The notes under the pieces: model-generated
The model's database searches: none
What the model was told of the DNA's origin: nothing
The model's input: only the letters and a program-made list of their open reading frames with translations
Program-made: the position numbers and the translations under genes
In this document: in pieces, positions 50,151-62,624 of the stretch
How positions within the stretch are numbered: the first letter of the stretch is position 1
How the letters are laid out: every line of letters starts with the position of its first letter
NCBI GenBank assembly: GCA_029215795.1
Contig: JARDYH010000002.1
Location: 15,989,001 to 16,053,000, forward strand
Direction of reading: 5' to 3'
Source: Anniella stebbinsi
Lineage: Eukaryota; Chordata; Lepidosauria; Squamata; Anniellidae
Length of the DNA stretch: 64,000 nucleotides

Positions 50151-50313
50151 GGCCAGATCTACACCAAGCAGGATATAGCAGTATGAAAGTGGTATATAAA
50201 AGGCAGGAGCCACACTACTGCTTTATAGCAGTATTGAAGTGCACTGACAACTGTTGGGGCCCATTGACACATGCCATATACTGCTATATCCTGCTTGGTG
50301 TAGATCTGATCAT
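50151..50313. mobile_element. MITE of the CCAGATCTACACCAAGCAGG family, compact palindromic copy
   Basis: Starts 'ggccagatctacaccaagca' and ends 'tgcttggtgtagatctgatc'. The interior has 'gcaggagccacactactgct' and 'gcactgacaactgttggggc'. It lies at the end of a (TTA)n tail. Confidence 0.85.
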
Positions 50314-50640
50314 AGTGTGAGACCTTTTTGTGCATCCCTAGGAATGCTGTGGCACCTAGAATATACAATGCCTTATCTCTGGAGGTTAGGTGGCCTCTTA
50401 CTCTTCCATCACCACCTGAAGACATTTCTTTTCCAGTGTCTGATTGATTTGTCTGCTGCAAAATGTTCATTTATTATGTAATCCTTGCTCTTTTTAGCGT
50501 TAACAGTTGTAGGTTTTATTTTGGCTTTTTGTAGCATATTGATTTATTTCTTATTGAAAGTATTTAGTGTTGTTTTATTGGGTATGTTTATGCTTTACAT
50601 GATCCACTTGGATTCAGAATGGAAAAGCATAACTCTTTTT
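50314..50640 (+). mobile_element. L2-like LINE C-terminal/3' fragment
   Basis: A plus-strand frame around 50340-50440 reads LWHLEYTMPYLWRLGG and HHHLKTFLFQ, resembling the ALWNxLP...FKxxLKTFLF C-terminal motif of L2 proteins, then AT-rich 3' UTR. Weak but consistent with the tail immediately upstream. Confidence 0.55.
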
Positions 50641-51489
50641 AGAAAGCAAATACTGGGAAAAAGCCAGGCTTATTTAAGAACTGACCCATACATACATCTT
50701 ACTAAAGAAGTTGGCCTTAAGGCACAATCTTCGCAGGCATGTAAAATGTTGATTACCAATTGACACTGCAATCAAGAACTGCATAAAGTGCTCTGGTAGA
50801 ACAGTAACTGGGTACAAGCTGGCAAAAATCCCATGATCCAGCATCTAAACAGGTCTTAGAGTTGAACAGAAGCAATGGTTAGACTCAAGAGAGAGAAAAC
50901 TTTGGTCAATTTTATATTTTTGCTCTTCCTAAGATAAGATGTACTGACACAGCAGGATAAAAATTCATGTCCCTCCTAGGCCATATGACAGTTTATCACC
51001 CCACTGCACTGGAAGCTTAACACGCTTGTAAAAAAATTAAGTGCAGTATTATGTGACTGTTCTAATAATAAAATCACAGTAAAACCAAGGCCTCAAGGGG
51101 AAGCACACATAATGTTTCCACTAAAAAAGCCACATACTGCCATGCGTCATGTCATTCAAACATGTCATTTAAAGTGAGAGTAGAAAGCAGGATTAATACA
51201 TGAATGAGGCAGATATTCTGTAGTAATCTTTAGCATATGCTGCATTAAATCTCCCCTGGTAAGTGGCTGCCTAAATGCCACATAGCTTTGAACCTTTGAA
51301 AACACATGGGTAATACTTTGCACAGACTTAAGCATCACTTTAAGTTAATATTCTCACATGATCCACTCAGAAAATTTATTTTTCTTGGAACTGCTGTGTT
51401 CACGGTTCTCTTTAGGACATCACCAGTTCATATTCATGTACATGTTTTTCTCCTCCTCCAGAGAGGAATGAAACTGTGGAAGTAACTTT

Positions 51490-51995
51490 GGCCATTTCTA
51501 CACTAGGCTTTTGGCCTGGTACTGTCCCTGGCTGGTCCCTGTGTGTTCACATGATGCACAGGGACTCCCAGGGGCAAGGATGGGGATGGGTATCCCCCTG
51601 GATAACAGATCCCTGGGGAACCCCGAATCTTCCCGTGGTCCCGGGAACAGCACGAGGCTGCGGGAGATGTGGCCGCCCGTCCAGGCTGTTGCCGTGCTTA
51701 CACGCGTGTAAACGCAGCAGCAGAAATGGGCACGGAGCTGCGCCGCATGGCTCCGTGCCCATCAGGGGAGGGGGGAACAAGTTCGCCATCCTCAGGATGG
51801 CGGGGGGGGGAGGCCCCGATTTCGCGCACTTACCTTGAGCGATGGAGTGAAAGAGTGCTCTTCCTGAGGTTTGGGGGGGGGGGAATGGCGATGTTGCGCC
51901 CATGATGTGAATTCAAGCAACGATCCCGGAAGCAGGTATTTCTGGGATCGACACCCCTCCCTCCCTCTACACCCACATGTGGTGTAGAAACAGCC
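51490..51995. mobile_element. hAT-like non-autonomous element (GGCCATGTCTACACC family), copy 3
   Basis: Starts 'ggccatttctacactaggct', has 'cacatgatgcacagggactc' and 'ggatggcggggggggg', and ends 'tggtgtagaaacagcct'. Strongly GC-rich. Open frames of about 120 codons inside it are compositional artefacts. Confidence 0.8.
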
Positions 51996-52059
51996 TCAGA
52001 GGCGGCATCCAGATTAGTAATTAATAATGCAAACACTCTTTTTTTGGGAAAAAGTACTA

Positions 52060-52470
52060 CGGTAAGTAAGTCGGCACAGCTGAAATTCTGGGCAAAATCC
52101 AATGGGGCATTTATGTTCCCGTCAATTCTTTTCTGTCCCACTGATTCCCTTGTGCAAGTGGTGAGTCCTGCGCGCAAGTGGGACCCACCGCTTACACAAG
52201 AGAGATTTAGCTCTTCTGAAAGAAAGCTCCTAAATGAATGGAAAAACTCATTTCTGGAAGAAGGCAGGCTGGTGGAGCTCCCTTATGCGAGCTTTGCCGA
52301 CCTGCCTCCTTCCAGAAATGAGCGTTTCTGCTCGTTTTAGGTTGCTCCGGCAGCACTAAGTCATCACTGTGCAAGTGTTGGGTGCCACTCGCACAACGCA
52401 ATCGATGGGATGAAAAAGAATCAGCAGGGGAGTAACTCCCCTGTTGAATTCTGCCCATCAGTTCCATACT
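52060..52470. repeat. Probable MITE with central hairpin
   Basis: 'ctcatttctggaag' at 52247-52260 is perfectly inverted as 'cttccagaaatgag' at 52309-52322, with further pairing inward (aaggcaggct / cctgcctcctt). Words near the ends, 'gaaattctgggcaaaatcca' and 'ttgaattctgcccatc', are also partly inverted. No second copy is seen in the window. Confidence 0.45.
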
Positions 52471-52471
52471 A

Positions 52472-52768
<297 letters not shown>

Positions 52769-53274
52769 TCAGTCCTCAAAAGAATGTGTAACGGTTGGAT
52801 CTTGCATGGTTGGTTTTTACTTTCTTTCTACATGCAAAATATGTGGGCCAATGTTTTTTTTTTTTGGACGGACCTTCTGCTTCATAAGGAGATATGATAT
52901 ATAAATCTACACATATCTTACAGCTGAACATGCCACAGATGAAAGGCTTGAGATTATAGTCCCTTAGGGTGCCTGTGTGAGCCTAGCCCCTTTTAGGCAT
53001 ACTCCAGGCTCCAGCTCTTAATTCCACTGAAATAAATATTATCAGGACATCTCAGATTAATATTACGTTTTACCACTTCCCACAGGGCTCCTGATGGACC
53101 CTGTCCCCAAGTGTATGCTTAGACTCCCTTCACCATAAAATTTCTGGTATGGATCTGGTTTAAATTCTACAGGGCTTAAACCAGGAGCCCTGCCGAGCAC
53201 TGTTCCATCTTTTCTTCATTGTTCCACCTTCTCTGTGCCACTCTGTATTATAAATTTTCTAGATCTCATCTATC

Positions 53275-53570
53275 CCTTAAGAACGTAAGAAGAGCCATAC
53301 TGGATCAGGCCAAGGGTCCCTCTAGTCCAGCATTCTAGTCACACAGTGGCCACCAATAAGCAGAACATGAGTTCAATAGTACCTTCCTGTGTTCTACAGC
53401 AACTGGTCTATATAGGGGTACTGTCTCTGATACTGGAGACAGCATATAGCAATCAGGACTAGCAGCCATTGATAGCCTGATCTTCCAGGAATTTGTCTAA
53501 TCCTCTTTTAAAGCCATCCAAATTGGTGGACATTACTATGTCTTGTAATTGTACGAAGAAGTTGTTCATA
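53275..53570 (-). mobile_element. CR1 LINE 3' end (minus orientation)
   Basis: 'taagaacgtaagaagagcca', 'tactggatcaggccaagggt', 'gcagccattgatagcctgat' and 'caggaatttgtctaatcctc' are the typical amniote CR1 3' UTR read in reverse. Confidence 0.8.
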
Positions 53571-53768
53571 GGAAAATAGGAAGCTGCCTTATACTGAGTC
53601 TGACCTGTGGTCCATGTAGTCCAGTATTGTTAACACAATATTGTTGACAGCAGCTCTCAAGGGTTTCAGGCAGATTTTTTTCCTGCCTTACCTGGAGTTG
53701 CCAGGGATTGAACCTGGGATCTTCTGCATGCAATGCAGGTGCTCTACCACTGAGCCATGCCCGCCCCC
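53568..53768 (-). mobile_element. tRNA-derived SINE, antisense, near-complete
   Basis: 'aataggaagctgccttatac', 'tgagtctgacctgtggtcca', 'gcaggtgctctaccactgag' with 'ccagggattgaacctgggat'. On the minus strand this opens with a tRNA-like A box (ggctcagtggtagagc) and B box (ggttcaatcc). It directly abuts the CR1 end. Confidence 0.88.
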
Positions 53769-55029
53769 CTCAAGACAGATAAAGCTTCCTTTTATCTATC
53801 CTAATTCTCCAACCAATCAGCTTCATGGGATAACCCCATTGGCTTCTAGTATTATGGGGGGGGGGATCTCTCCCTATCCACTTTCTACATAGCATGCATA
53901 ATTTTGTGCACCCGGATCATGTCCTCCCTTATTTGCCTTTTTCCTTCATTCTAGGCAGCCCATCATGGAGAGACAGACCACCAAGTTATTCCCTTGCATT
54001 GCCAGTCTACTGGATTTCCACCTGTTGTTTGCAGAAGACTAGAACAGATCAAGGTGTGGTCCTTCTCTGTCTTGGATTACGAAGACTACCCTTATACCAT
54101 ATACAGCAGATGGACAGCATAAACAACAGGAATGCTTGTCATATTACATTTTAAAGACATGGGATGTGTTTACAAATATTTATTTCTATTCTGCCCTATT
54201 CCAAGGTAGGTTATGTGTTTAAATCCACAACATAAAAATAAACTTTAAAAACATCAACAAAGATTAAAATCCAAACTATGCTCAAGACTTACCACAAATT
54301 ATAAATAATGTGTGTCATCCAGCCAGAGTCAAACCTATTTGTGTCAACCACTTCCAAGTTCTAATGAAGTCAATGGAAAGGAATTAAGTGTGTACTTAAC
54401 TCTCATGCAGTGTAATGCTATACATCTTTTTTGGAAGTCAGTCTACTATGCTAAGTTAGGGTGACCATATTTTGGAAACCAAAAAGGAGGACAACATGGT
54501 TGGCTCCCAAGGGGGCATGCCCACCAACGTGTCTGGCCCCAGGAGGGGTGTCCAGCACCAAGGGGGGTGCCCACCTGAACATAGCCTTGGTCACATATCT
54601 GATTTTACAGCACACAATTAAGACATCTTAATGTTAAAATCACTGAAATAAAGAACAACGTATCTGAAATTAATTTCACTTACTCCTGCTTTTGCTGTAC
54701 TTTGAAGCTTTTGCTATACTCTGTGTAATACATTCTACCCTTCCCTCAAATATCTTTTCTGACTGTATCCTCACTCTGCTTCAAACTGCTGCTGCTTTTA
54801 ACAGGGCTTGCTGCCGGCTGGCTGGCTTTTTTATTTTAAAATTTCATTTTTTTTAACCTTGTGTATGATTGTCACAAGTTTCTCTACTCTAACATTAGAG
54901 TGGGTGTTATGGGCGGCAGACACTACTTCACCCATTCACACTTCTCACTTATATACATTAGCTTCTCAAGGCTTGAGCATTGACACCACTTCTCACATAC
55001 AGATTTTGAACTCCTGTCTACTTCCTGCA

Positions 55030-55735
55030 CAAACACATGACTCTGAGACCCTCTTTCTAATGCCCTGCGTTGCCTGCCAGCATCATAGGGCTAAGTTACA
55101 ACAGGTGTCTCTGGGTTGTCTGTGCAGTCTCTGTCATTGCAGCCAAACCAAAGCCTCCAGCTTCAAACAATCTCCCTCTCTCTCTGCCAAAGTTTCCCGA
55201 TGGTCCAGCTGGGCCGCACACTTGTGGCCAGGGGTATTGCTTATTGTTTGGTCATGTCTGGTGACTCTTACTTTAAAAAACTCTGCTGCCAACCGCCTCC
55301 ACTTCCTCTCCTCTTGCACACCTTCTCGACTCTGATGCACTCTTAAAACACTCTGGGTGGCAAGCCAGCCTCTCAGGGCCAAACTACAGGTGAATCTGGG
55401 TTGCCTTCAGCCTCTCTCTGCCTTATACCAGCCAGCTGACGTCTCCAGCTTCCAGCCTCAAACAATCCCCCCCTCTCTCTGCCAAAGTCTCCCAACAGTC
55501 CAGCCAGGCTGTGCACTTGCACCCTGTGGCTGGGGGTAGGGTGCCAGCTTATAGCTTGGTCACATCTGGTGACTCTTGTTTTTAAAAAAACTCCACTGCC
55601 AGCCACCTCTGTCTGCACCAACACTGGACTCTGAGATGCTCTTAAAAGGCTCTGTGTGGCACGCCTGCCTCTCAGTGCTAAGCTACAGCTGTCTCTGAGT
55701 TGTGTCTTCAGTCTAACTCTGTCTCTAAGAGACAT
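55030..55735. repeat. Tandem array, units of about 288-299 bp
   Basis: Unit starts at 55091 (ctaagttacaacagg), 55379 (ccaaactacagg) and 55678 (ctaagctacagctg). Each unit carries 'caaacaatc.ccc.ctctct', 'ttggtca..tctggtgactc' and 'ctct(g)aga.gc.ctt'. Two full units, the end of a preceding one (from about 55040) and the start of a fourth are visible. Confidence 0.8.
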
Positions 55736-56293
55736 GCCAGCCAGCCCAAGCCACAAATCTATTTTTCTCCGACACACACTTCAAACGTTCTGCATTGCAT
55801 GCTAGCAGTGCAGACAGAGCCTGGCTCACAAGTGAACAAAGTGAAATGGAAGAGGTAGCAAAGCAAAGCAACGACATGCCAGGCTCCAACATCCGCATCA
55901 ACAGGACATCCACAAAGATGAGAGCCTCTCTCTCGACTGACACCTCACTGTTGGTCGTGAGAGTTTTTCTCTAAGGATGACCCTTCATTGCTCATGATGT
56001 GGAACTCTGAGAAAAAAGCCTCTGGCCTGTTCCGTTTTGCCCTGTGGGATGCTTTGACTGACCTCTCCTTTCCCACATTTTGATCTGTGGACACCTCGCC
56101 TCTGCTGAGCTCCAGGTGCTTGACCGCCCACCAAATCTGCAACAGGAAAGGTGCCCTGCTTGCCCAGCACTTCTTAGCTAAAACTTGAGATTTCCTTGAT
56201 GCCAAGGGCTGAAAATTCTCAAGGTGCAATACCCTAAAGAGGAGGTTTGACAACCTGAGTTTGAAGGATATGGCTCCAGCAGTTTTTCAAAAC

Positions 56294-56750
56294 AATAATT
56301 TTAAAATCTCAAACTTTACAAAATTCCTGAAATTCAATGGATGAACAGATCTGCTTCAAACTTGGCAAGGATAAAGCCCTACCTGATCTATCATGGTGCC
56401 AGGATTCATTTCTTTATCTTTAAAAATGACAGGTTTCTTTAAAAAAAATTATTTTAAAACCTCAAATTTTAAAATATCCCTAAAAATCAGCAGATGAACA
56501 GATTTGCTTCAACCTTGGCAAGGCTACAGCTCTATCCGAGAACTATCACGGTGCCAAATTTCATCTCCTTGCCTTTAAAAATGACAGTTTTGTAAAAACA
56601 AATTTAAAACCTCAAACTTTAATAAAAATCCTAAAAATCAATGGATGGATGGACCTGCTTCATATTTGGCATGGCTAAAGCCCTTCCTTAAAGCTATCAT
56701 GGTGCCAAGTTTCACCTCTTTATTTTTTAAAATGGCAGAGCTGTAAGCGT
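56294..56750. repeat. Tandem array, three units of about 150 bp
   Basis: Units begin near 56294, 56447 and 56597. Each has 'ttaaaa.ctcaaa.ttta', 'atggatgaacagatctgctt', 'ttggcaaggataaagcccta', 'tatcatggtgcca' and 'tttaaaaatgacag' in the same order. Confidence 0.85.
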
Positions 56751-57822
56751 TTTTGTTAATTCTAATTAAAGTAGAGCTACTCTTTGGCTGGGGAGGATGG
56801 GAAAAATCAGGATTTTTCGTCAAATTTCATAATCCCCCCCCTTCCCAGATTTGTTACCAAAAATCCTGACAAATCCGGGTGAAACTTAATTCCTGGAAAA
56901 GGTGTTTAGGGACTTCAGCCGGATCATGTCTGAAATGTACAAGGCCTGATTAGGATTGAAGTAGGGCACAACCACTACTGAGGGGCGTCAAAAGAGCTCA
57001 TGCATACAACACAGGTTGATTTCTACCTAAGGCTGGTCATCTACTAGCAGAATGGAAGCTGCTAGTTGAATGGAAACCACTAGTGGAACGGATTTCCCCA
57101 GTCCCCTGTATGTCCATATACAGGGGATGGGGCAGGCTCCAGGATGGCACCAAGCCACCAGCAGAAGACACATTGCTCCAATGGACATCCACTCACATGA
57201 CTGTTGAATCCAACCCATAATATTATTTTTCTTGTACAAGTTAACAGATGTGGAAAATGTTAAACAAGGAACTGGAAAATCTACATAGATTTTACAGGAA
57301 GGATCTATCAGCTGGACAGTAGATTCCTACGACTTTCTCCTGCTCATGGATTTCCTATGAAATTTATGGAAATGGTCATTCTAAAATAGCCTCTTTCTCT
57401 CTCACACACTTCATTTGCATTTATGCATTTAAAAGCAAGCATATTCAATCCAGCCCTTAGGAGAATCTGGATTCTGATAAAAGTAGTGTGAAAAGCCCCC
57501 CCACACTAAGTCCAGAAGGGATCGTTCTGGTATGTGATTCTAAGCCCCTTTACCTGGAAGTAATGGCACAGAAATTGGAGACTGGTTTTTCATCCCTTCC
57601 CAAAAGCTTCTTACATGTCTTCCATTATGTTTTATCCATAATCCATACAAGTAGCTCACATACCCTTTCTGGGCCTATAGGGATGTCAAACTCCCTTGAT
57701 TTTAAAATGCCCCTTTGCCAGAAATAAAAGGGTAAATTTAGCAAGGAAATGCACACAACAGTCTTTCTCCTTTTGACAGAAGGTCAAGATGGTGTGAGCG
57801 TGTGTGTGCCTTAAATTCTTTA

Positions 57823-58098
<276 letters not shown>

Positions 58099-58579
58099 TT
58101 AAAATTAGCATTCTAATAGGGTTTGATGAACACCTTATATGTCATTTGTGTTGGATAAAGGTTTACAATAAAAGACAGCAATCACAAACGGGAAGCCACA
58201 TTATCACCCTTTTGCCTTCTTAGGGCTACACTAATTTTATATAAGTACATGTTCACGAGGGGGGGGGGAAAGTTTCCTGAACAGAAGAGCACATGACGTT
58301 TCTCAAATCACCACCTATTAGTCATAGATCTTACATGCAAAGATTTTATTCTAGTTTGTGCTATTTTTATCCAAAACGTGAATACCTATATTGTTATAAA
58401 ACTTTGCTAGGTCAAAACTGAAGCTTAAAATAGTTTGGGTTTTGTTTTTTTTTGGTGACGTTTAAGCAGAGCTGGAGTATTAGAACTTGAACAGTCGGGT
58501 TTGTCTGATTGTGTAAACACACAAAGCAATTTGTCTACAGGAGTTTCAACTCCTCACTGGGAATCCTTCTACAAGTCAG

Positions 58580-59013
58580 TGGGGCTGTTTACACAACACA
58601 CTAAGCTATACTTAGTGGTTGAGTGTGGGTTTTTTGAGTAGTGGGTTGTTTGTTGAACCGTGGGTTAGTGTGTTGTCTTGAATACAGCACGTTTTCTGCA
58701 GGGAGGGTAATCGGGTTGTCTGAACGCAGCCAGGGTGGCTTGTTAACCATGCAGTGTGGCTTGTTAACAACTCCAAACAACCAAAAAAACCATGGGTTCT
58801 CAAGGTGGTTTGTTCGAATAAATAAGCCACAGTGCATGGTTAACAAGCATGGTCATCAAGAGGTGTTGCTGCAAAGGCACTTTTTTTTCTTAATAAGCCA
58901 CCCAGGCTGTGTTCAGACAACATGCTAACCCACAGTTCAACAAACAACCCATGGTTCAAAACAACCCACACTCAACCACTGAGTATGGGTTAGTGTGTAA
59001 TGAGAACAGCCTC
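58580..59013. mobile_element. Palindromic MITE (GGGGCTGTTTACACAACAC ends)
   Basis: Starts 'tggggctgtttacacaacac' and ends 'agtgtgtaatgagaacagcc'. 'gttgagtgtgggttttttga' on the left mirrors 'acaacccacactcaaccact' on the right, and 'ggcttgttaaccatgcagtg' is mirrored by 'cacagtgcatggttaacaag'. A 434-bp hairpin with two or three nested stems and no coding content. Confidence 0.8.
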
Positions 59014-59937
59014 ATAATGTCACTACACCAAATATTCATGGACCAGAATTACAGATAAGGATATAGGAGGACATATCAACCTCTTGTGCCTTCTAAAGTG
59101 CAGACTTCAGGCCTGTGCATTCAACTTGGGTTTTTTTGTGTGTGTTTGCTAGAACCCAGAGATCCACCAACTGTACAAAAGACATGCACTTATATAATTA
59201 ATGAATTCCAAGCCCAGGGATTTATTTTATGTACGAGAAGGGAACTGAGCTCATAGTTCTTTCACATGAAAATCTACTCCTGTTCCCTGATCCCTTTAGC
59301 TTTAACCATTTCAGCAGGGGTGGGGGAGATTTTGTTGATGCCTCTGTAAAAGAATTGGGAGTCAGAAATCGCTCTCGATCTACTACAAATCACCCAGAAA
59401 TCTACCTGTAGACCCTGATCTATTATCTTCTGTCCGTCCCTGTCCTAAAGGACTGCTGCAATGCCCAAGCACAGGAGAAAGGGGGACAGGGTTCCATTGA
59501 ACATAGGGGAATTAGGGTTACATTTTTTCCCCTCAACCATTCTCATTCAATCTGCTGGAAAAGAAATTGCTTTAGAAAAGAAATTCCAAGGAGAAGAAAA
59601 ATTCGGTGAAATTCTCATGGGGCGGGTTCAGTCTTCTTACTTATGAGGTGGCTGAGGAGTGTATGTGAATGCCCTTATTTCATTGTACAACGATATCTCT
59701 GGAGCCTAAGGCCTCTCCGCTTTCCTGCACTTCAATTAAAGCCCCTGGGGAAGGTGACATAAAGTAATTCCTCCCATAGGGCTTTTCCAGATAAGGAAGC
59801 ACAGGCAGCCTGGGTGGCCGCAGAACAAAGGAGAGTTGTATAATGGAAAGGAAAAAAAGCACTGCACTCTTGGCCACCACCAAATCTTCTCCACCATTGT
59901 TATGGTTCCCCCCAACCCAATGCCCTTGACTAACACT

Positions 59938-60398
59938 AGGGCCCTTTCTACAGCTAAGGGTGTAGAGAGAGGGAGGGGGGAGGATCGCGGACTTACCTGC
60001 TTCTGCTATCCTCCTTGGGCATCCAAATGGAAGCGCGACATCCCTGAAGGGAAGAGGGATGTTGTGCCTGTTGCGCCCACCATTTTTTTAAAAAATGCCG
60101 GAGCCAGGAGCGCAATTGTGCTCCAGAAAATTGTAAATAAAAAAACAAAAACAAAAAAAGCCCAGACCCCACCACCCCCAATGCCCCTGTACTCACCCCA
60201 GCCCAGCTTCTTCCCTCTTGCTGACCCCCATTACTCACGGGGAGGAGGGAAGAAGCTGACCACTGTCCTCGGATTGTCCTGGGTCTCGGTTATCCCAGGA
60301 AAATGGAGGGATCATCCCTGCCTGCTCCCGGGATCCCCTGACGCACAGGGACAACCCAGGGACAATCCTGGGAAAAAAGGCCAGTGTAAACATGGCCC
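59938..60398. mobile_element. hAT-like non-autonomous element (GGCCATGTCTACACC family), copy 4, inverted
   Basis: Reads 'gggccctttctacagctaag', 'gtgtagagagagggaggggg' and 'ccctgacgcacagggacaac' and ends 'ccagtgtaaacatggccc'. It is the reverse orientation of 15929-16389. The 209-codon frame at 59836-60465 mostly lies inside it. Confidence 0.8.
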
Positions 60399-60750
60399 AG
60401 GTACAGGGCATGGTGAAGAATGCACAATGGTGACCAGGTTGCCAACACATTTGCCGGTGTTATAACATGCAGTGGCAGCACATGACGTAAGAACCCTGAG
60501 GGGAATAAAAGGAAGCTGTGCTACATCACCTGCCAATAGTGTTCCCTACCTGTGAGAAAGTGTTGGAGAATTTCTCCCTCCCCTGGAGAAATTTGGTGAA
60601 ATTGTGTTTGCCTGCCCTCCTGCCCAATTTCTCTGCCCACAAATAGGGTAGAGAATTTCAAGATACCACTCACTTTAGTGCGAGCAAATGACATCCCATT
60701 ATAGGCATTGTAACCATGGTGTACTCAGTAATGCCCATGGTATTTATTAA

Positions 60751-60752
<2 letters not shown>

Positions 60753-60782
<30 letters not shown>
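60753..60782. repeat. (GT)n microsatellite
   Basis: Uninterrupted TG run of about 30 bases. Confidence 0.95.
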
Positions 60783-60784
<2 letters not shown>

Positions 60785-60914
60785 GGTTTTAAAAATGGTT
60801 AGACTCAGCTTTTATTAATAAAAAGAACGTGACCAAAGTTAATGCATGTAGTTGGCAGCTAAGATATATTCCAGCATATTTGTCCGTATGAATCTGTTGG
60901 TATCTCTGGCTGGA

Positions 60915-61105
60915 AAAATGAAGGGTGGGCATGAGGAAGAGGGCCTTATCTGTGGTGGCACTACGACTGGACTCCTTGTGGAAATCTCCTTTTAGATGGA
61001 TCTTTCTTGAAAACCTTGTTATTCAGACAGGCATTTGATGGGTAATTTCATCCTATTTTAGCTGCTTTTATACTGTTTTAGGATTATATTTATTTAGGAC
61101 TCTTT
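60915..61105 (+). mobile_element. Probable L2-like LINE fragment
   Basis: 'aagagggccttatctgtggt', 'cctttggaa'-like and 'attcagacaggcatttgatg' followed by 'tgcttttatactgttttagg' resemble the C-terminal/3' UTR transition of L2 elements. Weak. Confidence 0.45.
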
Positions 61106-61399
61106 GTTCCACTGGAGACTTCCATCAGTGGAACAGATATGGAGGTGATTTTTGACAGTTCCTCTTCCCCTCTGCAACTCCTGCTGCCCAAGGCCGCAAA
61201 TTCACCTCCAGAGTCTCCTGAGAACAGCAACATGTCAGGTGGTATGGTTGGTATGCAGGGGGGAGGGGGAATCCCCCAAAATTGCTAACAGAAGCATCTA
61301 CTGGATCAAAGAGCCGCCTGTCAGTTGAGTGACACAAACTGGATACAACCCCCTTAGTTCTTTTGATGCTTCCTTATTAAACATAAATGCTGCCCTTCC

Positions 61400-61830
61400 T
61401 CCATAGAGCTCATGCTGGCATGCATGCTCCTTCTTTCTCCTCTCCTGGTATGGACCTACCTCTTACCTCTGAGGCCCTCCTCCGAGTGAGATTCAGAGGA
61501 TTGCAACAAGAGAGAGGGCCTTCTCAGAAGTAGCCCCACGATTGTGGAATGTTGTCCCCAGTAAGGTCCACTGGACGCCAACATTGCCAACTTACTAGCA
61601 CTAGGTTAAGACTTTCCTTTATTTCCATGCACTGGATGGGATAAGCTGGGCCTGTTAATGTTATTATTTATTGGGTTCTGGTGGTCTTGTTGTTAATTCT
61701 TTCTAACTGTTTCAAATAGTTTTGAATTTTTACACTTTACATGTTTTATATTATGTTTAATCATGCTGTGACTCATGCACACAGCTTTGATTATGGGGTG
61801 GTATAGAAACACAATAAATGATAATGAATG
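61400..61830 (+). mobile_element. L2-like LINE 3' end
   Basis: 'gagagagggccttctcagaa', 'gtagccccacgattgtggaa' and 'ggacgccaacattgccaact' correspond to the conserved ...AFSVVAPxLWN...P... C-terminal coding segment. They are followed by a 3' UTR ending 'ggggtggtatagaaacacaa' with ATGA/AATG repeats. Confidence 0.65.
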
Positions 61831-62309
61831 AAATGAACAACCCTATGAAGTAGAACAGGTTGTGAGATGGTGACTGTGAGACTTTATCTTAGCTGCTGCT
61901 GCCCCTGTCTAGCCTTTACTATTAGGCTCTACAGCTCCATAGCCCAGCAACCTGGCCTCAGACAAGCCTCTATGTTCCCGCTGCCACCAGTACCTTTAAC
62001 AAGATTTATTAACATCAGGTATATTGCGTGCACAGTAAGCTTATTGGTTTCTTCAGTTAATTTGCGTAGTAGTTTTAAGTACAATGCTTATATGTTTCCA
62101 ACTGTTCTTAAAGCTCTCTCCCTCTCTCTCTCCTTTCTCCCTGTTCAACCCACAATCAACCCCTCCTCCTCAAATCAACCCAAAACAACCTTGTCTGTCA
62201 CATATATATATATATATCTCATTCACTCCCCAGCTCCTCCTACTCTCACACAACCCACCAATCCAGGCACTCCAAACAACTTGCCAATCAGCACTCACTT
62301 ACTACTCAT

Positions 62310-62537
62310 TGGCTCAATTCGGACAACACAATAAACAACTGGGGAAGGGGAAACAATCGTCAGTTGTTTTGACTATTGTGTCATCCGAATGCTGCCATAG
62401 TCAACTCAGCGCTGATCCTAATCCACACCACAGTTGATTATTTATTACCATGTTGTGTGGGGATTACCCCCTAGTTGAACAACTGTAAAGTTGATTATTA
62501 CCCCACCATTGACTATCGGGTCGTCCGAATTGAGCCA
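62310..62537. mobile_element. Palindromic MITE (TGGCTCAATTCGGACGACAC family), copy 4
   Basis: Begins 'tggctcaattcggacaacac' and ends 'gggtcgtccgaattgagcca', with the same interior as the copies at 12791 and 24912. Confidence 0.88.
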
Positions 62538-62624
62538 GTCCAGTCTATACTCACTCAGACCTGCAACTCCAAACAGTGAGTACACTCTGGCTTAGTCATT
62601 CACTCCACTAGTTATAATACTTAC

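Larger units (their letters stand above)
54460..56890. repeat. Composite repeat region, probably one or more unidentified transposons
   Basis: Opens with 'tagggtgaccatattttgga' and 'aaccaaaaaggaggaca', a common squamate element start. It contains a tandem array of about 290-bp units (55030-55735), then a tandem array of about 150-bp units (56294-56750), and ends near 'ttaccaaaaatcctgacaaa'. No transposase or reverse transcriptase is visible. I cannot name the element. Confidence 0.5.

Noticed and set aside
53700..53765. Possible tRNA gene (A-box and B-box-like sequence on the minus strand)
   Set aside because: It is the head of a SINE repeated elsewhere in the window, with no intact cloverleaf or terminator.
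54808..55335. 175-codon plus-strand open frame with a hydrophobic start
   Set aside because: It lies in the 290-bp tandem array and the frame is not conserved between units.
59836..60465. 209-codon plus-strand open frame
   Set aside because: Most of it coincides with a GC-rich non-autonomous hAT-like element also found at 11128, 15929 and 51490, where the frame is not kept.
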